A DNA stretch of 64,000 bases, taken from positions 1 through 64,000 of the forward strand of contig NZ_KZ984569.1 in assembly GCF_003574445.1 (NCBI RefSeq). The letters run 5' to 3'. Shown here piece by piece: positions 53,734 through 62,609 of this stretch. The DNA is from Streptomyces sp. YIM 130001. Lineage in GTDB: Bacteria > Actinomycetota > Actinomycetes > Streptomycetales > Streptomycetaceae. The notes beneath the pieces were generated by a model that was not told the DNA's origin, ran no database searches, and saw only the letters and a list, made by a program, of their open reading frames with translations. Each line of letters starts with the position of its first letter. Positions within the stretch are counted from its first letter, which is position 1. Position numbers and translations under genes: made by a program.

Positions 53734-53964
53734 TTTGGCCGCACAATCGACATCAAGCGTGTCGCGAGCCCCGCGGCGCCATGAGCGTACGGGACAGGGG
53801 TCCCTCCGCCTCACGCCGGGCCTCGAGTGGCAGACTGCCCGCGCCGGCCCAGCACGGCGGCGCGACCGTGAGCAGTACGGCAATCAACCGAAATGCCCGC
53901 TGTTCGATTTCCTGGCACTACACCCGAGCACATGACCGCGTCAGCGTTTTCCGGCTTTTTCACT

Positions 53965-53978
53965 CGAACGTGTGTTTG
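53965..53978 (+). promoter_or_regulatory. LexA (SOS) box upstream of lexA
   Basis: CGAACGTGTGTTTG matches the actinobacterial/Gram-positive SOS box CGAACnnnnGTTCG with one mismatch, 64 bp before the lexA start. Fits autoregulation of LexA. Confidence 0.72.
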
Positions 53979-54041
53979 GCGCAACCTTTCGAAAGCAACT
54001 ACCGTTGTCCAGCTAGGGAGAACATCTCGAGAGGGGCCGCC

Positions 54042-54833
54042 ATGACCACCACCGCAGACAGCGCCACCATCACCGCCCAGGACCGCACTCGCGGTCAGGG
54101 CCGACTCGAGTCGGTGCACGCCATGAATGACTCAGGCACGAACCCTGAGGCGCCGAAGCCTACGCGCTCGCTGCCCGGCCGACCTCCGGGTATCAGGGCG
54201 GACAGCTCGGGGCTGACCGATCGGCAGCGGCGTGTGATCGAGGTGATCAGGGACTCCGTGCAGCGTCGCGGTTACCCACCGTCCATGCGGGAGATCGGGC
54301 AGGCGGTGGGGCTCTCCAGCACCTCGTCGGTGGCCCACCAGCTGATGGCTCTCGAGCGCAAGGGATTCCTGCGCCGCGACCCGCACCGTCCGCGCGCCTA
54401 CGAGGTCCGGGGATCGGACCAGGCGAGCGCGCAGCCGACGGACACGTCGGGGAAGCCCGCGGCTTCGTACGTGCCGCTCGTGGGCCGGATCGCCGCCGGT
54501 GGTCCCATTCTCGCCGAGGAGTCGGTCGAGGACGTCTTCCCGCTCCCCCGACAGCTGGTCGGTGACGGCGAGCTCTTCGTGCTCAAGGTCGTCGGCGACT
54601 CGATGATCGAGGCAGCCATCTGCGACGGCGACTGGGTCACCGTCCGCCGCCAACCCGTCGCGGAGAACGGCGACATCGTGGCGGCGATGCTGGACGGCGA
54701 GGCCACCGTCAAGCGCTTCAAGCGCGAGGACGGGCACGTCTGGCTCCTCCCGCACAATGCTGCCTACCAGCCGATCCCCGGCGATGAGGCCACCATCCTC
54801 GGCAAGGTCGTGGCGGTGCTGCGGCGGGTCTGA
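54042..54833 (+). CDS. lexA: SOS repressor LexA
   Basis: 263 aa from ATG 54042 (MTTTADSATITAQDRTR), with GAGAGGGG upstream. An N-terminal winged helix (LTDRQRRVIEVIRDSVQRRG, LSSTSSVAHQL) precedes the S24 autoprotease domain. The cleavage site Ala-Gly is in VGRIAAGGPI, the nucleophile Ser in VVGDSMIEAAI and the Lys general base in EATVKRF. RecA filaments trigger self-cleavage and release of the SOS genes. A shorter start at ATG 54123 (MNDSGTNPEAP) is possible. Convergent with dinG. Confidence 0.96.
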   Translation: MTTTADSATITAQDRTRGQGRLESVHAMNDSGTNPEAPKPTRSLPGRPPGIRADSSGLTDRQRRVIEVIRDSVQRRGYPPSMREIGQAVGLSSTSSVAHQLMALERKGFLRRDPHRPRAYEVRGSDQASAQPTDTSGKPAASYVPLVGRIAAGGPILAEESVEDVFPLPRQLVGDGELFVLKVVGDSMIEAAICDGDWVTVRRQPVAENGDIVAAMLDGEATVKRFKREDGHVWLLPHNAAYQPIPGDEATILGKVVAVLRRV

Positions 54834-54852
54834 GTACCCCGCCCCTCAAACC

Positions 54853-54887
54853 GGGCCCCGGGACCAACTGCGCCGGTCCTGGGGCCC
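54853..54887. terminator. bidirectional terminator between lexA and dinG
   Basis: Stem GGGCCCC-G-GGACC (54853-54865) pairs with GGTCC-T-GGGGCCC (54875-54887) through one G-T pair; 9-nt loop. Confidence 0.83.
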
Positions 54888-54975
54888 TGTTCGTACGCAC
54901 GGATCACGCGCCTCGCTCACGATCCGCTGCTCACCGGTTCGCACGCACCGGGCTGTGCGTGCGGCCCGCGCCTTC

Positions 54976-57015
54976 TCAGCTGTCGGCCGCCGCCTCGGCC
55001 GAGCCCGCCTCCGCGGCTTCAGTCTTGTCCGCCCCGGCCCTGGCCGCCGCGTCGATGGCCGCCAGCGAACGACGCACCTGATTTCGGTCCGTCGTGTACC
55101 AGAAGTCCGGCATCGAAGCCTTGAGGTAGCTGCCGTAGCGGGCGGTCGCGAGCCGCGGGTCGAGCACCGCGACCACGCCCCGGTCGCCCGAGGCTCTGAC
55201 CAGGCGCCCCGAGCCCTGCGCCATCAGCAGTGCGGCATGCGTCGCCGCGATCGCCATGAAGCCATTGCCACCCGCCTCCTCCACCGCCTTCTGACGAGCG
55301 CTGAGCAACGGATCGTCGGGGCGTGGGAAGGGAATCTTGTCCATCACCACGAGTTGGCAGCTTGCACCGGGCACATCGACGCCCTGCCACAGCGACAGCG
55401 TCCCGAACAGGCACGTCCGAGGATCCGCCGCAAAGCCCTTGATCAGCTCGCCGAGCGTCTCCTCGCCCTGAAGCAGGATCGGGTACTCGGGAATGCGTGA
55501 TCTCAGCTCCTCGGCCGCCTCCTGCGCACCGCGCATCGACGAGAAGAGACCCAGCGTGCGTCCGCCACTGGCCTGGATCAGCTCGGTCAGTTCGTCGAGC
55601 ATGTCCGTACGAGCCCCGTCCCTGGCCGGCCGGGACAGGTGCTTGGCGACGTAGAGGATGCCCTGCTTGCCGTAGTCGAAGGGCGACCCGACGTCGAGGC
55701 CCTTCCAGACCGGGAGCTCCTCGGATTCCTTGTCCGGCGCCCGGGTGGTGCCCTCGGGGGCCAGGCCGAGGGAGGCACCGACACCGTTGAAATCGCCGCC
55801 CAGTTTCAGTGTCGCCGAGGTGAGGATCACCGATCGGTCGGCGAAGAGTTTCTCGCGCAGCAGCCCGGAGACCGACATGGGGGCCACCCGGAGTGACGCC
55901 CCGAACCGGTCGTGGCGCTCGTACCAGACGACGTCCCACTCGGAGCCCTCGGTGATGCGCTCCGCGACATCGTGCACGTTCTCGACCGCGGCCATGGCCT
56001 GCTTGCGCACCGCGTCCTCGTCGGTGACCGACTTGTCTCTGGTCGCGCCCATGGACGAGATGACGTTCCGCGCGGCGTCGCGCAGGGCGAGGAGCGCGTA
56101 GCCCAGGTCCTCGGGGACCTCTTCGAGCCGACCGGGCAGCGCCAGTTCCATGATCCGCTCGAACGTCTCGGCGGCGGTCTGCAGTTGGTCCGCCGCCTTC
56201 TCGTTGACCAGCTTGGCCGAGCGTCGGACCGCGCGGTTGACCTGCCCCGGGGTGAGTTCGCCGGTGGCGACACCCGTGACCCGTGAGACCAGCTCGTGCG
56301 CCTCGTCCACCACGAGTACCTCGTGCGAGGGCAGGACGGGGGCGCCCTCGATGGCGTCGATGGCGAGCAGCGCGTGATTGGTGACGACCACCTCGGAGAG
56401 CTTCGCTCGCTCCCTGGCCATCTCCGCGAAGCACTCCGCGCCGTACGCACACTTGGACGCCCCGAGGCATTCCCGGGACGAGACGGAGACCTGGGCCCAG
56501 GCCCGGTCGGATACCCCGGGCGTCAGGTCGTCCCGGTCCCCCGTCTCGGTGTCGTCCGCCCAGTCCCGCATCCGCAGCAGGTCCTGTCCCAGCTTGCTGG
56601 TCGGTGCTGCTGCCTCGAACTGGTCGAAGAGGCCCTCCTCCTCGTCCTGCGGGACGCCCTCGTGCAGGCGGTGCAGGCACAGGTAGTTCGACCGGCCCTT
56701 GAGCATGGCGAACTGGGGACGGCGGCGCAGCAGCGGATGCAGGGCGTCCACCGTGCGCGGCAGGTCACGCTCGACCAGCTGCCGCTGCAGGGCGAGCGTG
56801 GCTGTCGCGATCACCACCCGCTCGCCGTGCGCGAGGGCCGGCACCAGATAGCCGAGGGACTTGCCGGTGCCGGTGCCGGCCTGAACCAGCAGGTGGGCGT
56901 CGCCGTCGATCGCTTCGGCGACCGACTCGGCCATGGTCACCTGACCAGGGCGCTCCGTGCCGCCGACAGCGGTGACGGCGGCGTGGAGGAGTTCGGAGAG
57001 GGAGGGCTTCGTCAT
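54976..57015 (-). CDS. dinG: DinG-like (XPD family) ATP-dependent DNA helicase
   Basis: 679 aa. A 5'-3' helicase that unwinds R-loops and damaged replication structures. Walker A QAGTGTGKSLGYLVPA; four iron-sulfur cysteines (RSNYLC, then RECLGASKCAYGAECF); DEAH box VVDEAHELVS; motifs V/VI LWQGVDVPGASC and QGSGRLVRASGDRG. ATG 57015 has no Shine-Dalgarno. A perfect RecA-NDp/PafBC-type promoter ends nine bases before the ATG, so the transcript is probably leaderless and damage-induced. Convergent with lexA; downstream of the siderophore genes on the same strand. Confidence 0.94.
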   Translation of the reverse strand: MTKPSLSELLHAAVTAVGGTERPGQVTMAESVAEAIDGDAHLLVQAGTGTGKSLGYLVPALAHGERVVIATATLALQRQLVERDLPRTVDALHPLLRRRPQFAMLKGRSNYLCLHRLHEGVPQDEEEGLFDQFEAAAPTSKLGQDLLRMRDWADDTETGDRDDLTPGVSDRAWAQVSVSSRECLGASKCAYGAECFAEMARERAKLSEVVVTNHALLAIDAIEGAPVLPSHEVLVVDEAHELVSRVTGVATGELTPGQVNRAVRRSAKLVNEKAADQLQTAAETFERIMELALPGRLEEVPEDLGYALLALRDAARNVISSMGATRDKSVTDEDAVRKQAMAAVENVHDVAERITEGSEWDVVWYERHDRFGASLRVAPMSVSGLLREKLFADRSVILTSATLKLGGDFNGVGASLGLAPEGTTRAPDKESEELPVWKGLDVGSPFDYGKQGILYVAKHLSRPARDGARTDMLDELTELIQASGGRTLGLFSSMRGAQEAAEELRSRIPEYPILLQGEETLGELIKGFAADPRTCLFGTLSLWQGVDVPGASCQLVVMDKIPFPRPDDPLLSARQKAVEEAGGNGFMAIAATHAALLMAQGSGRLVRASGDRGVVAVLDPRLATARYGSYLKASMPDFWYTTDRNQVRRSLAAIDAAARAGADKTEAAEAGSAEAAADS

Positions 57016-57024
57016 AGCTCGACC

Positions 57025-57047
57025 ACCCTAAAGGGAGCCACTGACAA
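57025..57047 (-). promoter_or_regulatory. dinG promoter, RecA-NDp/PafBC type
   Basis: On the minus strand TTGTCAGTGGC (57047-57037), N6 (57036-57031), TAGGGT (57030-57025): an exact match to the LexA-independent damage-promoter consensus TTGTCAGTGGC-N6-TAGggT. Nine bases separate it from the dinG ATG. It lies in the 50-bp gap after the upstream siderophore gene, so dinG has its own transcription unit. Confidence 0.85.
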
Positions 57048-57065
57048 TCCCCTCCGCCACTTCGG

Positions 57066-59099
57066 TCACGACGCGTGCAGGGGATTGGGGACCGTTCCGT
57101 GGACCGCGGCGTGCGGGCGGTCGGGGCGGTCACGGTAGCCGTCCAGGTGGAGGCGGTTGCGGTTGAGACAGAGCCGCTCGATCCGTTCGGTGAGCAGGTC
57201 GAAGGTGTCGAAGCGGTCCTTCAGCTCCGGGAACCGTGCCTGGTGGCGGAGGATCTCCGCGCGTACCAGCGACCAGAACTCCCGTTCCGGCACGGCGAGA
57301 TGCTCCTCGCAGAGCGGCGCCAAGTAGCGGAACACACCGACGAACAGGCCGGAGTGAATGAACTGGGTGAGGAACTCGGGCGGCTCGGTCAGCAGCACCC
57401 GGCGCACGTCGTCCGGCATCGCAGCGTGCTCCGGGAGCGGTGTGGCACTGATGTTCACGTCGTCCACGAAGTCCTTGACGGCGAGCCGCACCGGCACGTC
57501 CTTCTCGTCGAACACCACGATGGCGTTCTCACCGTGCGGTGAGAACACGGTTCCGTAGCGGTACAGGAAGTGCAGGAGCGGCGGCAGCAGCGCCGCGAAG
57601 AGATGCTGCAGCCAGACCCGCGGCTCGAGGCCCGAGCGTTCGACGAGTTCGGCGGTGAAGGAGCGGCCCTGTGTATCTGTGTGCAGAAGCGCGGCCAGGG
57701 TCCTGGCGCGTTCGCCGGGCGCGAGATGACGGTCGAGGGGTTCACGCCAGATTGCTCCGAGCAGTTCCTTGTACTGGTACGGAACCTCGTCCAGACCGTC
57801 GTACACGGGATGTGGGACGGCCACCGACGCGACCTCGCCGAGCAGGATCACCCGGCACGTGTCGCGCAGGAACGGATCGCTGTCCCGCAGGCCGTGCACC
57901 CAGGCGGTGACAGCCGGCGCCGCGGAGGTGCGCTCGGTGGGCAGGCCGCGCCAGACCAGAGTGTTGAGCACGGACAGCGGGAGCTTCACCGTGTGCCGGT
58001 CGGGCCGGGAGACATTGAGAAACGTACGGATCGACTGCTGCGGCAGCCGCAGGTCCGTGTCCGCTCCCGAGGGGAGCAGCGCGATGTCGCCGGTCGCCAC
58101 GGACTGGGCGAACAGGGGAAGCACGATGTCGTCCCACTGCCACGGGTGGACGGGCAGGTAGAGGTACTCACGGGGGTCACGGCCTCGTTCGGCGAGTGCC
58201 GCGGCGAAGGCCTCACGGGCAGGGGCGTCGAGTTCGCGCTCATACAGGTCGGCCGCGGAGGCGAGGCCCGGCACGCCCTCGTAGCGGGCGAGGTTCTGGT
58301 GCACCGCGATCCAGGGCAGAGAGGTGGCGTGACGCGCCTCGGGAGCCCAGGTTGCGGCGTCAGAGGCGGAGAAGCCCAAGCGCCCCTTGTTCAGGACGAT
58401 CCAGGGGTGGCCGGTCTGGTGGCCTTCCAGTGCCGCGTAGTCGAGATCGGCGAGGCGCGCGGCTGGGAGTGCGCAGTGTTCGAGTTTGGCGTCGGCGGCG
58501 AGGGTGGCGCTGAGTTCGCGGACCAGGTGTCCGAGGGTGGCGCCGTCGAGGCCCAGGGTGGTGCGCGCCTTGGTGAGGAGGAGTATCGGGTCCTCGAAGA
58601 CGGTGTCCGTGCTGGGCGCCGTGCCGGATGCGCTGCCCCCGGCGGGGACGTCGTTGGCGTGGGGCTGGGCGGGGATGGGTGGCCGTCCGCTCGCGCCGGG
58701 GCGCGCGGGCGCGCGGAGGACGAACGAACCGGGGACGACCCGCCAACTGTCGTACGCGCAGCGGCGTGCGCGGAACGCCAGGCGGGCACCGTCGTCGAGC
58801 GTGAGGGCGTAGTGGTCGGGGCCGGCGTCCGGCGCGGCCTGCGGGGTGACGATCTCCTCGTGGGCGAACTCCGAGATCATCTTGGCGAGCAGGCGGCGGG
58901 CGGCCGTGTTCCAGGCGTGCGGGTTCAGTTCGGGTGGCTCGAGGAGTGACGTCGCGCCGGGGCGGGCCGGACCCTGCTCGGGCGCGGCAGGTCGGGGGAC
59001 GTGGTCCCGGCTTCGTGGTGCGGTGGAGCGGTGGGGGGCTGCGGTGTCCTGAGGGGGTGCGGGCCGGCCGGACGGGGGGTCCTCTGGAGGTTTCTGCAC
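57066..59099 (-). CDS. IucA/IucC-family NIS siderophore synthetase (second)
   Basis: 677 aa. ATP-dependent condensing enzyme joining a carboxylic acid such as citrate to an amine or hydroxylamine. Family blocks: HPWQWDDIVLPLFAQ, LPQQSIRTFLNVSRPDRHTV (HxxK/R-type ATP site), KLPLSVLNTLVWRG and HGENAIVVFDEKDVPVRLAV, plus the C-terminal FhuF-like iron-transport domain. The first 60 residues are Pro-rich. GTG 59099 with GGAG six bases upstream. It is the last gene of the operon; the 241-bp gap before it, after the acyltransferase stop, contains no gene. Confidence 0.93.
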   Translation of the reverse strand: MQKPPEDPPSGRPAPPQDTAAPHRSTAPRSRDHVPRPAAPEQGPARPGATSLLEPPELNPHAWNTAARRLLAKMISEFAHEEIVTPQAAPDAGPDHYALTLDDGARLAFRARRCAYDSWRVVPGSFVLRAPARPGASGRPPIPAQPHANDVPAGGSASGTAPSTDTVFEDPILLLTKARTTLGLDGATLGHLVRELSATLAADAKLEHCALPAARLADLDYAALEGHQTGHPWIVLNKGRLGFSASDAATWAPEARHATSLPWIAVHQNLARYEGVPGLASAADLYERELDAPAREAFAAALAERGRDPREYLYLPVHPWQWDDIVLPLFAQSVATGDIALLPSGADTDLRLPQQSIRTFLNVSRPDRHTVKLPLSVLNTLVWRGLPTERTSAAPAVTAWVHGLRDSDPFLRDTCRVILLGEVASVAVPHPVYDGLDEVPYQYKELLGAIWREPLDRHLAPGERARTLAALLHTDTQGRSFTAELVERSGLEPRVWLQHLFAALLPPLLHFLYRYGTVFSPHGENAIVVFDEKDVPVRLAVKDFVDDVNISATPLPEHAAMPDDVRRVLLTEPPEFLTQFIHSGLFVGVFRYLAPLCEEHLAVPEREFWSLVRAEILRHQARFPELKDRFDTFDLLTERIERLCLNRNRLHLDGYRDRPDRPHAAVHGTVPNPLHAS

Positions 59100-59340
59100 G
59101 GGAACTCCGATAGGTGAGCGGGTGACATGCGGCGGCGGGGTGCGGTGTTGGAGCGGCCGCTGCTTGTCGGGCGGGGACGAGCAAGGGGGCGACGCGGAAG
59201 CCTGGGTGGCGAGGCCGTGGGTCCGTCGGGGACGGCTGCAAACCCGTCGGGCTCGGAGGGGAACCTGATCGGCGCGGCCGGTGTACTAGAAGTGACAGGC
59301 GGATGGGAGTGGTTGAGGAGGAGACAGGGTGAGCGAGGGG

Positions 59341-60231
59341 TCAGGGTGAAGGGGTGCGGGCGGGTGCCAGGGGTGGGGCTGAGGTCGAAGCCCGCCCGGC
59401 CGAGGTGGGTTCCGGTCGGCCGGTGGACTCGCCGGCGTGGAGACGGCCGGAGGGACCTGCCGCGCGGTCGTGAACCATGAGGGCGGCCTGTTTGTCGGGG
59501 AGTTGGAGTTCGGTGTGGCTCCGGAATCCTGCCTTCTTGAATGCGGCTACGGAGGGGGAATTTCGAACATCGGGCTCGGCGATGACGCGGGTGCACCGGG
59601 TGCGATGGGCGAGGACGAGGCTGGTGACTGCCGCGATGAGAGTGGAACCGAGGCCCCTGCCACGGTCGCCGGCGCCGCCGATCAGGAGGTGGATCCCGGT
59701 GTCGTGCGGGCGGGACGCGTAGTGCCGGGCCAGCGGGTCGAGATCGGCACGATAGATCTCCCAGTAGCTCATCGGGACGCCGTCCAGTACGCCCAAGCAG
59801 GGAGCGCTGCGCCCGTCGCCTTCGAGTTGTGGGCGCAGATGGTCGGCGGTGATCTCTTCCGGACCGCCCAGTTCCCAGAAAGCCGCGACGACCGGGTCGT
59901 TCATCCATCTGGTGATCCGTGGCAGATCACGATCTAGGCGGACGGGCAGGAGGTGGAATACACCGGCCGAGGTCACCGCGGGCCTCCAGTCCGCCACGTG
60001 ATCGAGGAGATCGCTGTCGTCGACAGGGGTGTGTCCCGGCTCGGTGGCGGACGGGTCGTCGGGGCGCCTGTTCAGGAGGGCGATGAATTCGTCCGACAGT
60101 CGGAGATCGAGCGTGTCCTCGATGTCTCCGGTAGCGAATCCAGACCCTAGGGGGGTGGCGGGGTCGGTGCCGGCGCCGGCGCTCGCTTCGGTGGCTGACA
60201 CAGCGACGCTCCTCTCCTGGGAGACGTTCAT
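59341..60231 (-). CDS. siderophore GNAT N-acyltransferase (IucB/RhbD-like)
   Basis: 296 aa. Acetyltransf_8-type fold: FHLLPVRLDRDLPRITRWMN-DPVVAAFW, YWEIYRADLDPLARHY, then the acetyl-CoA motif GGAGDRGRGLGSTLI and EPDVRNSPSVAAFKKAGF. Family members acetylate the amine of a siderophore building block such as hydroxylated diaminopropane or lysine. Its ATG overlaps the upstream synthetase stop (ATGA, 60228-60231), so translation is coupled. About 90 extra N-terminal residues and a Pro/Thr-rich C-terminus flank the domain. Confidence 0.9.
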   Translation of the reverse strand: MNVSQERSVAVSATEASAGAGTDPATPLGSGFATGDIEDTLDLRLSDEFIALLNRRPDDPSATEPGHTPVDDSDLLDHVADWRPAVTSAGVFHLLPVRLDRDLPRITRWMNDPVVAAFWELGGPEEITADHLRPQLEGDGRSAPCLGVLDGVPMSYWEIYRADLDPLARHYASRPHDTGIHLLIGGAGDRGRGLGSTLIAAVTSLVLAHRTRCTRVIAEPDVRNSPSVAAFKKAGFRSHTELQLPDKQAALMVHDRAAGPSGRLHAGESTGRPEPTSAGRASTSAPPLAPARTPSP

Positions 60232-62258
60232 GTTCGGGAGTTCTGAAGAGGGTTGGTGATGGTGACGTACACGGATTGGGTGTCGACTGGGCCGACGAGT
60301 TCGTCGAGCCCGTGTACCCGGGTCAGCAGGTTTGCCTTGCAGCGCAGGACGGATGACTCGAGCAGCTGCTCGGCGAAGGAGGAACCCGGCTTCCGGCCGA
60401 CCGAGTTGACGCCCGTGAGGAAGCGGCGGAACGCGGCGATGAGGAGCTGCTCGTCCGCGAGGCCTTGTGCGCCGAGGGCGCCGATCAGGCCGAGGACGTT
60501 GTTGATACCGAGGTAATAGACGAAGCGTTCATCGGTGACGGCGTCGGGGACGAAGGTGTCGCTGTCCACCCCGACTCCGGGAAGTCGCTGGTCGAGCTCG
60601 TCGCGCCGGGATTCACGGAAGTAGTAGCCCTGGTTGTCGCGGTAGCGGCCGCCGGTGGGCCAGCCTTCCGGGTCGAGAACGACCAGGGTGTTCTGTTGGT
60701 GCGCTTCGAGGGCCACTCCGGCCTCACTGTCGAACCAGAGCACCGGGCGCACGACGTGCTCCAGGTAGCGCAGGAACCACTCGGCGGCTACCGCTCCCTG
60801 GGGACGACCGGTGCGTGCGGCGAGGCAGCTGATGATCTCCTCGAGGGCGGACCGCATCGGAGCGCTGCAGTGCTCCTGACCGGGGTGCCCGGCCGCCTCG
60901 CCGGGCTTGTCCGGCTCCACCGGACGGGGTGAGACCAGGCCGGCGAGGCAGCGGATGTTGTCACCGGGCACGAAGGGGTTGTTGCGGATCATCACGTCGA
61001 GTCCGGGCAGCGGAGCGCCGCCGGGTTCGGTGACACACAACCACGCCGGGTCTCGCACGATGTCGAACCCGGGGTGGGCGGCTTTCCACTGGTCGGCGAG
61101 GCCGCTGCGCAGCAGACGGTGCATCTCGACACCGCGCCGGAGCTCCTTGTGGAGGTTCTCCCGACGGGAGTTGGTGATGCGGAGCCCGAGAGACAGCTTG
61201 AGCATGGCCGCCGCGCCGGGGCGGTACAGCGTACGGACGGAGGAGGTGGGGAACCATGGTTCGCCCTGTGGACCGAGATCGCGGAGCAGGCCGGCGTCGA
61301 AGAGCTCGGCGACCTCCGGACGGTGTCTGAGCTCACGAGCCTGCCACGGGTGCAGTGGGAGCGCAGCATGTCCGTCGGGCAGGTCGAGCCAGTGCCCGGC
61401 GATCCTGTCCGTCAGCCTCCTGGCGCTGATCGTGCGTCCCCGTTCCGTCCAGGCGGAGTCCTCGGCGAGGGCGGCGGGGTGGACTGCGTACCAGTGCAGA
61501 GGGAAGGAGCCGCGCAATTCGGGTGAGTAGCGCAGTGATTCGGCGTCGGAAAGGCCTTCACGGCTCTTCGGCGTGGGATGCAGCGGGTGGCCCAGAGTCA
61601 GCGCCTGCTCCGCGGCGAGAAAGGCGTCGGCCGCGTCGCCCGTGCTGCCCCTGCGCTCCTTGAGGAAGGTCGCGGTACGTCGTACGGAGTCGGCGACGCG
61701 GCCGGCCAGGTCGCCACCGTCCCCGCGGAAGGTGTCGGTCTCCGGCCGGTCGACGACGCCCGTCGCTTCTCTGGTCAGGAGAGTCGCCACCGTGACGGCA
61801 TCGGCCGCAGGCGCGCCGGGCGGAGCGCCCTCCAAGCGGGGTGGACCGAGTCGGTGCGCACCGGTGGCCGACCAGTAGCGGACGGGGACGGTCAGTGCCG
61901 TTCCGCTCGAGGTGAGCGGGATCCGCAGCGTGGACGGTGCTCCGGGTGTCGTGTTGCTGCTCGACGACTCGTCGAGGGCGCCGCTCGGAGCCGGGTAGTT
62001 GTTCTCCCGGATCCAGCAGCGGAGGAGATTCTCGACGGCCGCGGATTCGGCCGCGGTCCGTGGGTCCGGGTGCTCGAGCAGGTCGTCCGGGGGGACGAGG
62101 CCGTCTCCTGGCGGGCGTGACGGGTGGTGCGGAATGCCTTTCTGCCGGGGAACCGCGCTCGCATCGGCGACGAGAGGGGCAGTTCCGACCGAAGCAGTCG
62201 AACCGAGTGTGGAGGGGGTGTCGTGGTGACGACCGTCAGGCGTGGTGTTGAGGTTCAA
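60228..62258 (-). CDS. IucA/IucC-family NIS siderophore synthetase (first)
   Basis: 676 aa from TTG 62258, preceded by AAGGA at 7-8 bases (protein begins NLNTTPDGRHH); no better start is seen, although the frame is open to 62576. Family blocks: LPLHPWQARELRHRPEV, FPTSSVRTLYRPGAAAMLKL, SLGLRITNSRRENLHKELRR, WFDSEAGVALEAHQQNTLVV, plus an FhuF-like C-terminus. It performs the first or second amide bond formation on citrate. First complete gene after the aminotransferase and coupled to the acyltransferase. Confidence 0.9.
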   Translation of the reverse strand: MNLNTTPDGRHHDTPSTLGSTASVGTAPLVADASAVPRQKGIPHHPSRPPGDGLVPPDDLLEHPDPRTAAESAAVENLLRCWIRENNYPAPSGALDESSSSNTTPGAPSTLRIPLTSSGTALTVPVRYWSATGAHRLGPPRLEGAPPGAPAADAVTVATLLTREATGVVDRPETDTFRGDGGDLAGRVADSVRRTATFLKERRGSTGDAADAFLAAEQALTLGHPLHPTPKSREGLSDAESLRYSPELRGSFPLHWYAVHPAALAEDSAWTERGRTISARRLTDRIAGHWLDLPDGHAALPLHPWQARELRHRPEVAELFDAGLLRDLGPQGEPWFPTSSVRTLYRPGAAAMLKLSLGLRITNSRRENLHKELRRGVEMHRLLRSGLADQWKAAHPGFDIVRDPAWLCVTEPGGAPLPGLDVMIRNNPFVPGDNIRCLAGLVSPRPVEPDKPGEAAGHPGQEHCSAPMRSALEEIISCLAARTGRPQGAVAAEWFLRYLEHVVRPVLWFDSEAGVALEAHQQNTLVVLDPEGWPTGGRYRDNQGYYFRESRRDELDQRLPGVGVDSDTFVPDAVTDERFVYYLGINNVLGLIGALGAQGLADEQLLIAAFRRFLTGVNSVGRKPGSSFAEQLLESSVLRCKANLLTRVHGLDELVGPVDTQSVYVTITNPLQNSRT

Positions 62259-62609
62259 GTGACGTTCCTTGTGCGGTGGCTGGTGCTGTGCGTTCGCATG
62301 TTGAGAGGTGAGCCGGGCCCGAGCATCGGCTGTGCGCCGGTGCATGGGGTGGCGCAGGACGTCGGGGGCGGTTTCGCTTCCGAAAGCCGTGGCGGTGTGC
62401 GCCGCCGGGGCGGAGGCGCCGGCCCGCGACGGCTCGTGGACGCCGGTGCGGCCCGCAGATGTGGCGAGTGTGAGGACGATCCGGTTCGCCCCGACGGGAG
62501 TTCGGACCATGGGCCGGTCCGTGGCCGGGCTCGGCCCAGGGGATCCCGTGACCGTCGTGGTCCGGCCGCGGTGCACCTACGCTCCAGGGACACCTCACGA
62601 TCACACCGT
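62259..62609 (-). other. gap between aminotransferase stop and first synthetase
   Basis: 351 bp. The synthetase frame is open through most of it but with low-quality residues. No iron-box (TTAGGTTAGGCTnACCTAA-like) match is visible here, so iron control, if present, is probably upstream of the window edge. Nothing else recognised. Confidence 0.45.
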
